A stretch of 64,000 nucleotides of DNA from Streptomyces sp. SA15 (GCF_002291145.1 NZ_NTGE01000040.1:62001-126000), one strand, 5' to 3'; positions 33,189 through 42,847 are shown, counted from the stretch's first letter. A program made the numbers and translations. Notes: generated by a model from the sequence alone, not told the origin.

Positions 33189-34268
33189 TCAGGCGTAGTC
33201 ACCGACCAGGGCGGCACCCGTGGGGTGCTCGCCCCTGTCCGTGATCTCGCCGGCGACCCACGCGTCGACGCCGCGGTCGGCCAGTGTGGCCAGGGCCACG
33301 TCCGTCGAATCCTGCGGCACGATCGCGATCATGCCGATGCCCATGTTCAGGGTCTTCTCCAGCTCCAGGCGTTCGACCTGACCCGTCCTGCCGACGAGGT
33401 CGAAGACCGGGGCCGGGGTCCAGGTGGAGCGGTCGACGGTCGCGTGCAGCTCGTCGGGGATGACGCGGGCCAGGTTGGCCGCGAGGCCTCCGCCGGTGAC
33501 GTGCGAGAAGGCGTGCACGTCGGTGGTACGGATCAGGGCGAGGCAGTCCAGGGAGTAGATCTTGGTCGGCTCCAGGAGTTCCTCACCCAGCGTGCGGCCG
33601 AGCTCCTCGATCCGCGCGTCCAGGGCGAGCCCCGCCTGGTCCAGCAGGACGTGCCGGACGAGCGAGTACCCGTTCGAGTGAAGACCGGAGGCCGCCATGG
33701 CGATCACCGCGTCACCCTTACGGATGCGATCCGCGCCGAGCAGCCGGTCGGCCTCGACCACTCCGGTGCCGGCGCCGGCGACGTCGAAGTCGTCCGGGCC
33801 CAGCAGGCCGGGGTGCTCAGCCGTCTCGCCGCCGACCAGGGCGCAGCCGGCCAGGACGCAGCCTTCGGCGATGCCCTTGACGATGGCGGCGACGCGCTCG
33901 GGGTGGACCTTGCCGACGCAGATGTAGTCGGTCATGAACAGCGGCTCGGCGCCGCACACCACGATGTCGTCCATGACCATGGCGACCAGGTCGTGGCCGA
34001 TGGTGTCGTAGACGCCGAGCCGGCGGGCGATGTCGACCTTGGTGCCGACGCCGTCGGTGGCGGAGGCGAGCAGCGGGCGCTCGAAGCGCTTGAGGGCCGA
34101 GGCGTCGAAGAGGCCGGCGAAGCCGCCGAGGCCGCCGAGGACCTCGGGGCGCTGCGTCTTCTTCACCCACTCCTTCATCAGCTCTACGGCGCGGTCGCCC
34201 GCTTCGATGTCGACACCTGCTGTTTTGTAAGACGCAGTCGCGTAGCTGGCACCAGTTGTCTCAGACAT
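33189..34268 (-). CDS. purM: Phosphoribosylformylglycinamidine cyclo-ligase (AIR synthetase)
   Basis: 359 residues. It closes FGAM to AIR with ATP, the fifth step of purine synthesis. Conserved ATDGVGTKVDIA (about 68), DIVVCGAEPLFMTDY, GGETAEHPG and ASGLHSNGYSLVR are present. ATG at 34268 lies 44 bases after the purF stop, so purF-purM form an operon. Confidence 0.97.
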   Translation of the reverse strand: MSETTGASYATASYKTAGVDIEAGDRAVELMKEWVKKTQRPEVLGGLGGFAGLFDASALKRFERPLLASATDGVGTKVDIARRLGVYDTIGHDLVAMVMDDIVVCGAEPLFMTDYICVGKVHPERVAAIVKGIAEGCVLAGCALVGGETAEHPGLLGPDDFDVAGAGTGVVEADRLLGADRIRKGDAVIAMAASGLHSNGYSLVRHVLLDQAGLALDARIEELGRTLGEELLEPTKIYSLDCLALIRTTDVHAFSHVTGGGLAANLARVIPDELHATVDRSTWTPAPVFDLVGRTGQVERLELEKTLNMGIGMIAIVPQDSTDVALATLADRGVDAWVAGEITDRGEHPTGAALVGDYA

Positions 34269-34312
34269 GGCTAATGAGAACCTTCGTGTCGTACAGCAGG
34301 TAGTGCGGGCTT

Positions 34313-35842
34313 CTACGGGCGGCGGATCGCGTCGGCCGCGGCCGTGGCGGCCGGGCCCGCGGCCAGCTCCGTCTCCAGGAGCTGCTTGCCGAGCAGCTCG
34401 GGGTCGGGGAGCTCCATCGGGTACTCGCCGTCGAAGCAGGCGCGGCAGAGGTTCGGCTTGGCGATGGTGGTCGCCTCGATCATGCCGTCGATGGAGATGT
34501 ACGCCAGGGAGTCGGCGCCCAGGGAGGTGCCGATCTCGTCGATGGTCATGCCGTTGGCGATGAGCTCGGCGCGGGTGGCGAAGTCGATGCCGAAGAAGCA
34601 GGGCCACTTCACGGGCGGAGAGGAGATCCGGATGTGGACTTCCGCCGCCCCGGCCTCGCGGAGCATCCGCACCAGGGCCCGCTGGGTGTTGCCGCGCACG
34701 ATCGAGTCGTCGACGACGACCAGGCGCTTGCCCTTGATGACTTCCTTGAGCGGGTTCAGCTTCAGACGGATGCCGAGCTGGCGGATCGTCTGGGAGGGCT
34801 GGATGAACGTACGGCCGACGTACGCGTTCTTCACCAGGCCCGCGCCGAAGGGGATGCCGGACGCCTCCGCGTAGCCGATGGCGGCGGGGGTGCCGGATTC
34901 CGGGGTCGCTATGACCAGGTCGGCCTCGGCGGGAGCCTCCTTGGCGAGGCGGCGGCCCATCTCGACGCGGGAGAGGTAGACGTTGCGGCCGGCGATGTCG
35001 GTGTCCGGGCGGGCCAGGTACACGTACTCGAAGACGCAGCCCTTGGGCTTCGCTTCCGCGAATCGAGACGTACGCAGACCGTTCTCGTCGATGGCGACGA
35101 ACTCGCCCGGCTCGATCTCGCGGACGTAAGCGGCACCGCAGATGTCGAGGGCGGCGGACTCGGAGGCGACGACCCAGCCGCGCTCCAGGCGGCCCAGGAC
35201 CAGCGGGCGGATGCCCTGCGGGTCGCGGGCGGCGTACAGGGTGTGCTCGTCCATGAAGACGAGGCTGAAGGCGCCGCGCACCTGGGGCAGGACCTGACCG
35301 GCCGCCTCCTCGATGGTCAGCGGCTTGCCGTCGTCGTCGACCTGGGCCGCGAGAAGCGCGGTGAGCAGGTCGGTGTCGTTGGTGGCCGCCACGCGCGGGG
35401 TGCGGCCGCCCTCCTGCTTGGGCAGGTCGGCGACCATCTCGGCGAGCTGGGCCGTGTTGACGAGGTTGCCGTTGTGGCCGAGCGCGATGGAGCCGTGCGC
35501 GGTGGCACGGAACGTCGGCTGGGCGTTCTCCCACACGGAGGCGCCGGTGGTCGAGTAGCGGGCGTGTCCGACCGCGATGTGACCCTGGAGCGAACCGAGC
35601 GAGGCCTCGTCGAAGACCTGGGAGACCAGGCCCATGTCCTTGAAGACGAGGATCTTGGAGCCGTTGCTCACCGCGATTCCCGCGGATTCCTGGCCCCGAT
35701 GCTGGAGGGCGTAGAGCCCGAAGTAAGTGAGCTTGGCGACCTCTTCGCCCGGAGCCCAGACACCGAAGACGCCACACGCGTCCTGGGGGCCTTTCTCACC
35801 GGGGAGCAGATCATGACTGAGTCGACCGTCACCACGTGGCAC
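34313..35842 (-). CDS. purF: Amidophosphoribosyltransferase
   Basis: 509 residues, GTG start at 35842. First committed step of purine synthesis (PRPP plus glutamine to phosphoribosylamine). The N-terminal nucleophile Cys23 (CGVFGVW) follows a 22-residue propeptide. The glutaminase domain shows LQHRGQESAGIA, the PRTase domain the PRPP loop VVVDDSIVRGNT (about 365). Cys residues in CFFGIDF and NLCRACF fit the Fe-S-containing type. It heads the purF-purM operon. Confidence 0.97.
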   Translation of the reverse strand: MPRGDGRLSHDLLPGEKGPQDACGVFGVWAPGEEVAKLTYFGLYALQHRGQESAGIAVSNGSKILVFKDMGLVSQVFDEASLGSLQGHIAVGHARYSTTGASVWENAQPTFRATAHGSIALGHNGNLVNTAQLAEMVADLPKQEGGRTPRVAATNDTDLLTALLAAQVDDDGKPLTIEEAAGQVLPQVRGAFSLVFMDEHTLYAARDPQGIRPLVLGRLERGWVVASESAALDICGAAYVREIEPGEFVAIDENGLRTSRFAEAKPKGCVFEYVYLARPDTDIAGRNVYLSRVEMGRRLAKEAPAEADLVIATPESGTPAAIGYAEASGIPFGAGLVKNAYVGRTFIQPSQTIRQLGIRLKLNPLKEVIKGKRLVVVDDSIVRGNTQRALVRMLREAGAAEVHIRISSPPVKWPCFFGIDFATRAELIANGMTIDEIGTSLGADSLAYISIDGMIEATTIAKPNLCRACFDGEYPMELPDPELLGKQLLETELAAGPAATAAADAIRRP

Positions 35843-35914
35843 GCCACCGAGTGTAGGCGAGATCGACCACTGGTCCGAATTGGGTAATGCTCCAGGATGA
35901 TTCGCGCTAGTGGA

Positions 35915-36376
35915 TCACTTGGCGGCGACGGCCCGCACGCTCGTTCCGTTCGTGCTGGTCAGCGTGAGATTGTCGGCGTCCACCTGGTAACTGATCTTGC
36001 CGTTGAAGAGGCTCAGCAGGGCCCGTTCGGTCTGCATGAGTGAGGTGTCGCACATCATTCGGGTGGTGGCGGGGCGGCCGACGGTGATATGTCCGTCGCG
36101 GACCGTGGCGCTGGCGTTGACGTGATTGCAGCCGAGCCGGCCCGCGACCTTGCCCGTCTTCTCGTCGAACTCGAGGTACGGCTTTCCCTGGGCGCGGTGG
36201 GTCGCGCCGTCGGCGGTGAAGCTGTCCACGCTCCAGTCGACGCCGGTGACGGGGCGCTGGACGCCGACCGAGCCGCTGCCGGGGTCACTGCCCGCCTTCT
36301 CGCTTCCGCAGGCCGCCACGAGCGGAACGATCGCGGCGGCGGCCGTCAGGATCATGCGCTGCTTTTGCCTGTACAT
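35915..36376 (-). CDS. META-domain lipoprotein
   Basis: 153 residues with a lipoprotein signal: basic start MYRQKQR, hydrophobic ILTAAAAIVPLVAAC with lipobox LVAAC (Cys about 23). The mature part is a META domain (VDWSVDSFTADG, then GCNHVNASATV and TRMMCDTSLMQTERALLSLF), the HslJ-like fold with a conserved Cys pair. Probably anchored outside the membrane; role unknown. Confidence 0.85.
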   Translation of the reverse strand: MYRQKQRMILTAAAAIVPLVAACGSEKAGSDPGSGSVGVQRPVTGVDWSVDSFTADGATHRAQGKPYLEFDEKTGKVAGRLGCNHVNASATVRDGHITVGRPATTRMMCDTSLMQTERALLSLFNGKISYQVDADNLTLTSTNGTSVRAVAAK

Positions 36377-36404
36377 GTCGTTTGGACGGGACGGGTGGGG
36401 TGAT

Positions 36405-36465
36405 CGGTTCCCGTTACGACTCGCCGGTTCTCGTTACGACTTCTCGCTACGCCACTCGTTACGAC
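36405..36465. repeat. Short degenerate GTTACGACT repeats
   Basis: The 80-base gap after the SCP-domain gene holds four degenerate copies of CTCGTTACGAC (for example GTTACGACTCGCC, GTTACGACTTCTC, GCTACGCCACTC, GTTACGACATG). It overlaps the gene's last codons. Probably slippage-derived. Confidence 0.5.
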
Positions 36466-37256
36466 ATGAGCGGCAGCAGTCCGCCGAGATCCGCCCGCTC
36501 CCCGCTCGCACTCACCTCGGCCGCCTCGACGGCGTCCTTCCAGGTCACCCGCCCGGTGGCGAGCCGGATCCAGGTCAGCGGGTCGGTCTCGACGACGTTG
36601 GGCGGGGTGCCACGGGTGTGCCGGGGCCCCTCCACACACTGCACGACGGCGTACGGCGGGACCCGCACCTCCGTGGAGCCGCCGGGGGCCTTGGCGGCGA
36701 GGGCGTCGGCGAGAAGGCGGGTGCAGGCGGCGAGGGCCTGACGGTCGTAGGGGATGTCCAGGCCGGGGACGGCGGCGTTCAGGTCGTCGGTGTGGACGAC
36801 GAGTTCGACGGTGCGGGTGACCAGGTAGTCGGCGAGCGTCATGGCGCCGGTGCGGGCGGCCAGGACGCGGGTGTCGGGTGCGGTGGCGAGGGCTGTGGCC
36901 AGACGCTCCTCGGTGAGGGCGCAGAGGGCGTCGAGGTCGGGGTTCTCGGTGGCCAAGGCGCGCGTGCCGTCGTCGATGTCGGCGGCGCGTACGGCGGTCG
37001 CGAACGGCCAGTCCAGCAGCGTGAGCTCGGCCTTCACCGGCTCCTCCCGGTCGAGATTGCGGCTGACGGTCTCCACGGCCATGGTCAGATGCGCGGCCAA
37101 CTCCCGTACGGTCCAGCCCTCCAGGCGGGTGGGGAGGGCGAGTTGCTCGGGGGTCAGGGTGCGTACGGCGTCCCGTACGTGCCCGAACTGGGTGAGCACC
37201 GCGGTGCGGATCTTGGCGGGGTCGTAGGTGCGGGCGCGCTTCTTGGCCGGGGGCAT
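36459..37256 (-). CDS. DinB-like/maleylpyruvate isomerase N-domain and sterol-carrier protein
   Basis: 265 residues. N-terminal DinB/mycothiol-dependent isomerase-like domain (RTLTPEQLALPTRLEGWTV then ELAAHLTMAVETV, about 30-70, and VVHTDDLNAA around 155) and C-terminal SCP2-like domain (PPYAVVQCVEGPRHTRGTPP, then TWIRLATGRVTWKDAV). Conserved in streptomycetes; may be a mycothiol-dependent enzyme. A MITE-like element ends 8 bases upstream of the ATG, so the natural promoter and ribosome-site context seems displaced. Confidence 0.85.
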   Translation of the reverse strand: MPPAKKRARTYDPAKIRTAVLTQFGHVRDAVRTLTPEQLALPTRLEGWTVRELAAHLTMAVETVSRNLDREEPVKAELTLLDWPFATAVRAADIDDGTRALATENPDLDALCALTEERLATALATAPDTRVLAARTGAMTLADYLVTRTVELVVHTDDLNAAVPGLDIPYDRQALAACTRLLADALAAKAPGGSTEVRVPPYAVVQCVEGPRHTRGTPPNVVETDPLTWIRLATGRVTWKDAVEAAEVSASGERADLGGLLPLMS

Positions 37257-37264
37257 GGGGGCAG

Positions 37265-37514
37265 CCTAGGGCCTGTCCGGCGGATCAGGTCGCAGGAAAG
37301 CAGCGGTGCCAATAAGCGCAGGTGAGCGGGGTCTGGTGCGTGCAGCTGCAAGGCGGAGGAGGGAGTCGACGCGGAGCGATGGGGGTGCCCCCGCGCGAGG
37401 TTGTTCGAGCGTGGGGGAGAGTGACGACAACGCGGCAGATGGGCGCCCGCCGCGGAGCGGCTGGTGTCACTGCGACCCCGCGTCTGCGGCGTGATCCGCC
37501 GGACAGGCCCTAGG
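37265..37514. mobile_element. MITE-like element 1, 250 bp, 23-bp perfect terminal inverted repeats
   Basis: Left end 37265-37287 and right end 37492-37514 are exact reverse complements, beginning CCTAGGGCCTGTCC. The outer CTAG may be a 4-base target duplication, as produced by IS5-family transposases. The interior has no gene. It contains a 42-base core (37378-37419) of which 41 bases recur in the element at 53809-53850, plus smaller shared pieces (GATCAGGTCGC, GTCTGGTGC). This fits a non-autonomous transposon (MITE). Confidence 0.8.
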
Positions 37515-38343
37515 CGGGCTGTGATGTCGTCGCGGGGGCCTCGAACACCTCGCGGTTGCGGGGCACGCCGATGCCGCGCCAGGTGAAGGGGATGCCTCGG
37601 GCGGTGTCCGGGTCGGGGCCGTCCATCAGCTGGAAGTGGAGGTGGGGCTCGGTGGAGTTGCCGGAGTTGCCGCAGCGGGCGAGGGGCTGTCCGGCGGTCA
37701 CTCGGTCGCCCTCGCGGATGGTGAGGGAGCCGTGCTGGAGGTGGGCGTAGAGCGCGTAGGTGCCGTTGCCGAGGTCGAGGACGACGTGGTTGCCGACGAT
37801 CCGCTCGGCTCCGGACAGGTCGCGCACGGACGCCTCCAGGATCATCAGGTACAGCAGCGCGAGCAGCGACGTACGGCTCAGATGGTCGCGCTGCCGGTCG
37901 GTGGCCCGTACGACGGTGCCGTCGGCCACCGCGAGGAGCGGGGCGCCGAAGGCCGGGAAGGCGCTGTTGCGGCGGGCGAGCGGCCACAGCCAGCGGAAGC
38001 CCGGGCGGGTGCCCGGCTCGGGCTCGGCGACGATGTCGATGGCGTAGGTCTGGCCGTAGGCGTGCGTGCCATGGCTCGGAGTGCGGTCGGCCGGGCTGTT
38101 CTGCGCCGACCAGCGGCCGGTGACGGGCGGGGCGACCTCGACGGGTTCCCGGGCCACGCGGGGACTGTCCGGGGCGCCGCCCCACCTGTGGGCCACGGTG
38201 ACGATCCCGTACGACAGGACGATCGGCAGGAAGTTCCACCACCACGGATAACCGAGGTCCAGCGAGAAGTGGGCGATCACCAGGCCCACGAAGGTCAGCT
38301 GCAGAACGCGGTAGGCGATCTTGGCGAGTTTGCGTCCGGACAT
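37510..38343 (-). CDS. Membrane-anchored M23 (LytM) family metallopeptidase
   Basis: 277 residues. Two N-terminal hydrophobic helices (about 10-30 and 36-54) and an extracytoplasmic peptidase domain with zinc ligands in HAYGQTYAIDI and the HxH of STEPHLHF (about 245). M23 enzymes cut peptidoglycan cross-bridges. The TAG stop lies within the terminal repeat of MITE-like element 1, so the C-terminus may have been altered by the insertion. It follows the ArsR-like gene by 26 bases. Confidence 0.85.
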   Translation of the reverse strand: MSGRKLAKIAYRVLQLTFVGLVIAHFSLDLGYPWWWNFLPIVLSYGIVTVAHRWGGAPDSPRVAREPVEVAPPVTGRWSAQNSPADRTPSHGTHAYGQTYAIDIVAEPEPGTRPGFRWLWPLARRNSAFPAFGAPLLAVADGTVVRATDRQRDHLSRTSLLALLYLMILEASVRDLSGAERIVGNHVVLDLGNGTYALYAHLQHGSLTIREGDRVTAGQPLARCGNSGNSTEPHLHFQLMDGPDPDTARGIPFTWRGIGVPRNREVFEAPATTSQPA

Positions 38344-38369
38344 CGTTCCCCCTTGTTCGTGTCTGTGTG

Positions 38370-38870
38370 TCAGGGCAGACCCACGGCCAAAGCCACCAAC
38401 AGCGGCACCACCCGCCCCGCAGGCACCTCGTAACGGCCCCGTCCGGTCGTGTGCAGCCAGCCTCCGCCGGTCAGCTGGCGCAGGTGGTGGTAGATCTGGC
38501 CGGTCGTACCCACCTCATCCAGCTCGGCGAGTTCGGCCGCCGTGCGCCGGCCGCCGAGGATCTCCCGGAGCAGCCGCAGCCGCACCGGGTGGCCGAGCGC
38601 CGCGAACGACTCGGCGGCCCGCGTCCAGTCGTCGTTCAGCAGCTGCTCGGTCAGGGCGGTTTGCTGCCAGTCGTAGCGCTCCCCGGCCGGCAGCCGTACC
38701 GCGCCCGTGAACAGCACGCCTCCGCCCGCCACGCCCAGCCCGGCCAGCTGCTCCTTCAGCCCGTGCAGGGCCCAGAAGTCGCTCTCGTCCAGCTGCGGCG
38801 CGGTGCGCTGCGCGCTCTCCAGCGCCGCCAGCCTGCGCTCCAGGTCGGCGACGCGTTGTTCCAGTTCCAC
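38370..38870 (-). CDS. ArsR-type winged-helix regulator with N-terminal coiled coil
   Basis: 166 residues from GTG at 38870. The N-terminus VELEQRVADLERRLAALES is a clear coiled coil. The C-terminal half is the winged helix (ALGHPVRLRLLREILGGRRT, ELDEVGTTGQIYHHLRQL, GRGRYEVPAGRV). Likely an autoregulator that also controls the M23 peptidase downstream. No ribosome site is seen; the palindrome 10 bases upstream and a -10-like TAATAT suggest a very short or absent leader. Confidence 0.85.
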   Translation of the reverse strand: MELEQRVADLERRLAALESAQRTAPQLDESDFWALHGLKEQLAGLGVAGGGVLFTGAVRLPAGERYDWQQTALTEQLLNDDWTRAAESFAALGHPVRLRLLREILGGRRTAAELAELDEVGTTGQIYHHLRQLTGGGWLHTTGRGRYEVPAGRVVPLLVALAVGLP

Positions 38871-38879
38871 TCCGGCGAT

Positions 38880-38902
38880 ATTACGGAACTACGTAATTAC
38901 GT
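38880..38902. promoter_or_regulatory. Palindromic autoregulatory operator of the ArsR-like gene
   Basis: ATTACG-GAACTA-CGTAAT (38880-38897) overlaps ACGTAATTACGT (38891-38902): two interlocked palindromes 10 bases before the start codon. Strong AT symmetry in a GC-rich genome supports an operator. Confidence 0.65.
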
Positions 38903-38982
38903 GCAAGAGAAGAACGACGACACGACGAAGCCCCTGCCCGGCGGACCGGACAGGGGCTTCAAACGCTTCGAGCAGACCGACC

Positions 38983-41241
38983 TCAGGCGAGCAGCGCCGG
39001 GATCGTCCCCTCGTGCGCGGTGCGCAGCTCCTCCAGGGAGAGCTCGAACTCTCCCTGAACCTCGACCGTGTCACCGTCCACGACACCGATACGCGTCGCC
39101 GGCAGACCCCGCGCCCCGCACATGTCGTTGAAGCGGAGCTCCTCCGAGCGCGGTACGGCGACGACCGCGCGGCCCGCCGACTCCGAGAAGAGGAACGTGA
39201 AGGCGTCGAGCCCGTCCGGTACGACCAGACGCGCGCCCTTGCCGCCGAGCAGGGCGGATTCCACGACCGCCTGGATCAGACCGCCGTCGGACAGGTCGTG
39301 CGCGGAGTCGATCATGCCGTCGCGGGAGGCGGAGATCAGGATCTCGGCGAGCAGGCGCTCGCGCTCCAGGTCGACCTTCGGGGGCAGGCCGCCCAGGTGG
39401 TCGTGGATCACCTGCGACCAGGCCGAGCCGCCGAACTCCTCGCGCGTGTCACCGAGGAGGTAGAGCAGCTGGCCCTCCTCCTGGAAGGCAACCGGCGTGC
39501 GGCGGGCGACGTCGTCGATGACGCCGAGGACCGCCACGACCGGGGTCGGGTGGATGGCCACCTCGCCCGTCTGGTTGTACAGCGAGACGTTCCCGCCCGT
39601 GACCGGCGTGCCCAGCTGCTGGCAGGCGTCGGCGAGTCCGCGGATGGCCTCCGCGAACTGCCACATCACCGCCGGGTCCTCGGGCGAGCCGAAGTTCAGG
39701 CAGTCGGAGACGGCGAGCGGCTTGGCGCCGGTAGTCGCCACGTTCCGGTAGGCCTCGGCGAGCGCCAGCTGGGCGCCCGCGTACGGGTCCAGCTTCGCGT
39801 ACCGGCCGTTGCCGTCGGTCGCGATGGCCACGCCGAGCCCGCTCGCCTCGTCGATGCGGATCATCCCGGAGTCCTCGGGCTGGGCGAGGACCGTGTTGCC
39901 CTGCACGAAGTGGTCGTACTGGGAGGTGATCCAGGACTTGGAAGCCTGGTTGGGGGAGCCGACCAGCTCCAGGACCTGGTCCTTCAGCTCGTCCGAGGTC
40001 GCGGGCCGCGGCAGCTTGTTCGCGTCGTCCGCCTGGAGCTCGTCCTGCCAGGACGGGCGGGCGTACGGGCGCTCGTAAGTCGGACCCTCGTGCGCGACCG
40101 TGCGCGGGTCGACGTCGACGATCTTGCCGCCGTGCCAGTAGATCTCCAGACGGTCGCCGTCGGTCACCTCACCGATGACGGTGGCGATGACGTCCCACTT
40201 GTCACAGATCTCCAGGAAGCGGTCGACCTTCTCCGGCTCGACGACCGCACACATCCTCTCCTGCGACTCGCTCATGAGGATTTCCTCGGGCGAGAGCGTG
40301 GAGTCGCGCAGCGGTACGTCGTCCAGCGTCACGCGCATGCCGCCGGAGCCGTTGGAGGCAAGCTCGCTGGTCGCGCAGGACAGGCCCGCCGCGCCCAGGT
40401 CCTGGATGCCGACGACCAGCTTCTCCTTGAAGGCCTCAAGGGTGCACTCGATGAGGAGCTTCTCCTGGAAGGGGTCGCCGACCTGGACGGCGGGGCGCTT
40501 GGAGGGCTTGGCGTCGTCGAAGGTCTCGGAGGCCAGGATCGACGCGCCGCCGATGCCGTCGCCGCCCGTGCGAGCCCCGTACAGGATGACCTTGTTGCCC
40601 GCGCCGGACGCCTTCGCGAGGTGGATGTCCTCGTGCCGCATCACGCCGATGGCACCGGCGTTGACCAGCGGGTTCCCCTGATAGCAGGCGTCGAAGACGA
40701 CCTCGCCGCCGATGTTCGGCAGGCCCAGGCAGTTGCCGTAGCCGCCGATGCCGGCGACGACACCGGGGAGCACGCGCTTGGTGTCCGGGTGGTCGGCCGC
40801 GCCGAAGCGCAGGGGGTCGACGACGGCGACCGGCCTGGCGCCCATCGCGATGATGTCGCGCACGATGCCGCCGACGCCCGTGGCCGCGCCCTGGTAGGGC
40901 TCGACGTACGAGGGGTGGTTGTGCGACTCGACCTTGAAGGTGACGGCGTAACCCTGGCCGACGTCGACGACGCCCGCGTTCTCACCGATGCCCACGAGCA
41001 GGGCGTCGGACTGCGGGGCCTTCTCGCCGAACTGGCGCAGGTGCACCTTCGACGACTTGTACGAGCAGTGCTCGGACCACATGACGGAGTACATGGCGAG
41101 CTCGGCACCGGTGGGCCGGCGGCCGAGGATCTCGACCACGCGCTCGTACTCGTCCTTCTTCAGGCCGAGTTCGGCCCAGGGCAGCTCGACGTCGGGGGTC
41201 GCGGCCGCGTGCTCGACCGTGTCCAGAGGCGTCCGGCTCAT
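38983..41241 (-). CDS. purL: Phosphoribosylformylglycinamidine synthase subunit II
   Basis: 752 residues, the small-PurL type that works with PurQ and PurS. It converts FGAR to FGAM using ATP and ammonia channelled from PurQ. Signature [11 protein letters not shown] (about 53-63), [19 protein letters not shown] and [13 protein letters not shown]. The ATG overlaps the purQ stop (ATGA). Last gene of purS-purQ-purL. Confidence 0.97.
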   Translation of the reverse strand: MSRTPLDTVEHAAATPDVELPWAELGLKKDEYERVVEILGRRPTGAELAMYSVMWSEHCSYKSSKVHLRQFGEKAPQSDALLVGIGENAGVVDVGQGYAVTFKVESHNHPSYVEPYQGAATGVGGIVRDIIAMGARPVAVVDPLRFGAADHPDTKRVLPGVVAGIGGYGNCLGLPNIGGEVVFDACYQGNPLVNAGAIGVMRHEDIHLAKASGAGNKVILYGARTGGDGIGGASILASETFDDAKPSKRPAVQVGDPFQEKLLIECTLEAFKEKLVVGIQDLGAAGLSCATSELASNGSGGMRVTLDDVPLRDSTLSPEEILMSESQERMCAVVEPEKVDRFLEICDKWDVIATVIGEVTDGDRLEIYWHGGKIVDVDPRTVAHEGPTYERPYARPSWQDELQADDANKLPRPATSDELKDQVLELVGSPNQASKSWITSQYDHFVQGNTVLAQPEDSGMIRIDEASGLGVAIATDGNGRYAKLDPYAGAQLALAEAYRNVATTGAKPLAVSDCLNFGSPEDPAVMWQFAEAIRGLADACQQLGTPVTGGNVSLYNQTGEVAIHPTPVVAVLGVIDDVARRTPVAFQEEGQLLYLLGDTREEFGGSAWSQVIHDHLGGLPPKVDLERERLLAEILISASRDGMIDSAHDLSDGGLIQAVVESALLGGKGARLVVPDGLDAFTFLFSESAGRAVVAVPRSEELRFNDMCGARGLPATRIGVVDGDTVEVQGEFELSLEELRTAHEGTIPALLA

Positions 41242-41918
41242 GCGTTGACCAGCTTCTTGAGGATCGAGGTGAAGAAGGGGAGGCCGTCGGTGCGGCCGGT
41301 GCCGATGAGCGGCTCCACGGCGTGCTCCGGGTGCGGCATCAGGCCTACGACGTTGCCGGCCTCGTTGGTGATGCCCGCGATGTCGCGAAGGCTGCCGTTG
41401 GGGTTGAAGTCCAGGTAGCGGAAGGCGACCCGCCCCTCGGCCTCCAGCTTGTCCAGCGTGTACTCGTCGGCGACGTACCGGCCGTCCATGTTCTTCAGCG
41501 GGATGCTGATCTCCTGGCCGGCCGTGTAGTCGGTGGTCCAGGCCGTCTCCGCGTTCTCCACCCGCAGCTTCTGGTCGCGGCAGATGAAGTGGAGGTGGTC
41601 GTTGCCGAGCATCCCGCCCGGGAGGAGGTGGGCCTCGGTGAGGATCTGGAAGCCGTTGCAGATGCCGAGGACCGGCAGTCCGGCCTTCGCCTGCTCGAGG
41701 ATGGGCTCCATCACCGGCGAGAAGCGCGCGATGGCACCGGCGCGCAGATAGTCGCCGTAGGAGAAACCTCCGCACAGCACCACGGCGTCGACCTGGTGGA
41801 GGTTCTTGTCCTTGTGCCACAGGGCGACCGGCTCGGCACCCGCGAGGCGGATCGCGCGCTGGGTGTCCCGGTCGTCCAGGCTGCCCGGGAAAGTGACGAC
41901 GCCAATACGAGCGGTCAC
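41238..41918 (-). CDS. purQ: Phosphoribosylformylglycinamidine synthase subunit I (glutaminase)
   Basis: 226 residues from GTG at 41918 (GTGA overlap with purS). Class I glutamine amidotransferase: nucleophile elbow GICNGFQIL (Cys about 87), catalytic His in PHPEHAVEP (about 200). Supplies ammonia to PurL. Confidence 0.97.
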   Translation of the reverse strand: MTARIGVVTFPGSLDDRDTQRAIRLAGAEPVALWHKDKNLHQVDAVVLCGGFSYGDYLRAGAIARFSPVMEPILEQAKAGLPVLGICNGFQILTEAHLLPGGMLGNDHLHFICRDQKLRVENAETAWTTDYTAGQEISIPLKNMDGRYVADEYTLDKLEAEGRVAFRYLDFNPNGSLRDIAGITNEAGNVVGLMPHPEHAVEPLIGTGRTDGLPFFTSILKKLVNA

Positions 41919-42178
41919 TGCACGGCCTCCGCGACTTCCTCGACCCGGACGGTGAAGTTCTCGATCACGGTGTTGGCGAGGAAGGATTCCGCGAGATCAT
42001 GGATGCGGGCGAGCGTGGCGTCGTCGACCGGCCCGTCAACTTCCAGTTCGAATCGCTTTCCCTGACGTACGTCCGAGATGCCGTCGAAACCCAGCCGCGG
42101 CAGTGCGCGCTGCACCGCCTGGCCCTGGGGGTCGAGGATCTCCGGCTTGAGCATGACGTCGACTACGACGCGTGCCAC
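41915..42178 (-). CDS. purS: Phosphoribosylformylglycinamidine synthase subunit PurS
   Basis: 87 residues. GTG at 42178 is preferred over GTG at 42184 because GGGAG lies five bases before it and the protein then starts [19 protein letters not shown] as in other streptomycetes. PurS bridges PurQ and PurL. First gene of the operon, with overlapping downstream genes. Confidence 0.95.
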   Translation of the reverse strand: MARVVVDVMLKPEILDPQGQAVQRALPRLGFDGISDVRQGKRFELEVDGPVDDATLARIHDLAESFLANTVIENFTVRVEEVAEAVQ

Positions 42179-42529
42179 TGGCACTCCCGGTGTTGTGGTG
42201 CTGAGCAGGTTCCTGCAGGTGTCTTCAGACTACCCGCACAGAATTTCTACGCGGGTAGAGTTGTAGGAATCTACGTGACCGCTGTCACGATCCGGTATCG
42301 GACGGGTGCCTTCACGAAAAGTTCAGGGAAAGATCCTGGATCAGGCCCGGCATCCCTATTGCGCTCGGACACGCTGACAGATTTAGTCGAGCTTCACATT
42401 GCAATGCCGGGCACTGTACAAATGAATTGTCAATAGCCGATACTTTGCCCATAAACAGGCGGACAGTCGACATCTCCCAGGCGTCCTGGCACGTCATCGC
42501 AGAGGTGTCGCACGAAGGGACCGATATTC
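42179..42529. promoter_or_regulatory. purS-lsr2 divergent regulatory region
   Basis: This 351-base AT-rich region separates divergent genes. CTACCCGC (42230-42237) and GCGGGTAG (42251-42258) form an inverted repeat; TCTAC-GCGG-GTAGA (42245-42257) and GTAG-GAAT-CTAC follow in the same stretch, so several CTAC/GTAG half sites cluster 50-100 bases before purS. No known regulator is assigned. The lsr2 promoter candidate is listed separately. Confidence 0.45.
42427..42455 (+). promoter_or_regulatory. Candidate sigma-HrdB promoter of lsr2
   Basis: TTGTCA (42427-42432) and CATAAA (42450-42455) are separated by 17 bases, about 75 bases before the lsr2 start. Confidence 0.45.
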
Positions 42530-42847
42530 GTGGCGCAGAAGGTCGTGGTCACTCTCTTTGACGACATCGACGGCTCGGAAGCGGCGGAAACGATCGCCTT
42601 CGGACTCGACGGCAAGTCGTACGAGATCGACCTGAACACAACCAATGCCAAGAAACTGCGTAAGGCCCTCGAGCCGTACGTGGAGGCCGGCCGCAAGCGG
42701 TCGAGGTCCGGCAAGGCCTACCGACAGACGGAGGTCGCCCCCGACCCGGCGGCCGTGCGGGCCTGGGCCCAGGCCAACAAGATGGATGTGCCGGCGCGCG
42801 GGCGGATCCCGAAGAAGGTCTACGAGGCGTTCGCCGCGGCGCAGTAA
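42530..42847 (+). CDS. lsr2: Nucleoid-associated protein Lsr2
   Basis: 105 residues from GTG at 42530 (AAGGGA upstream). N-terminal dimerisation part MAQKVVVTLFDDIDGSEA, YEIDLNTTNAKKLRKAL; C-terminal AT-hook-like DNA-binding part VRAWAQANKMDVPARGRIPK with the RGR motif. Lsr2 silences AT-rich, horizontally acquired DNA and specialised-metabolite clusters in Streptomyces, so it is relevant to the cluster and AICE in this window. Confidence 0.97.
   Translation: MAQKVVVTLFDDIDGSEAAETIAFGLDGKSYEIDLNTTNAKKLRKALEPYVEAGRKRSRSGKAYRQTEVAPDPAAVRAWAQANKMDVPARGRIPKKVYEAFAAAQ

Noticed and set aside
33189..42178. Purine riboswitch before purF or purS
   Set aside because: I looked for a purine-aptamer-like three-way junction in both leaders and found none; the purF leader is only 72 bases.
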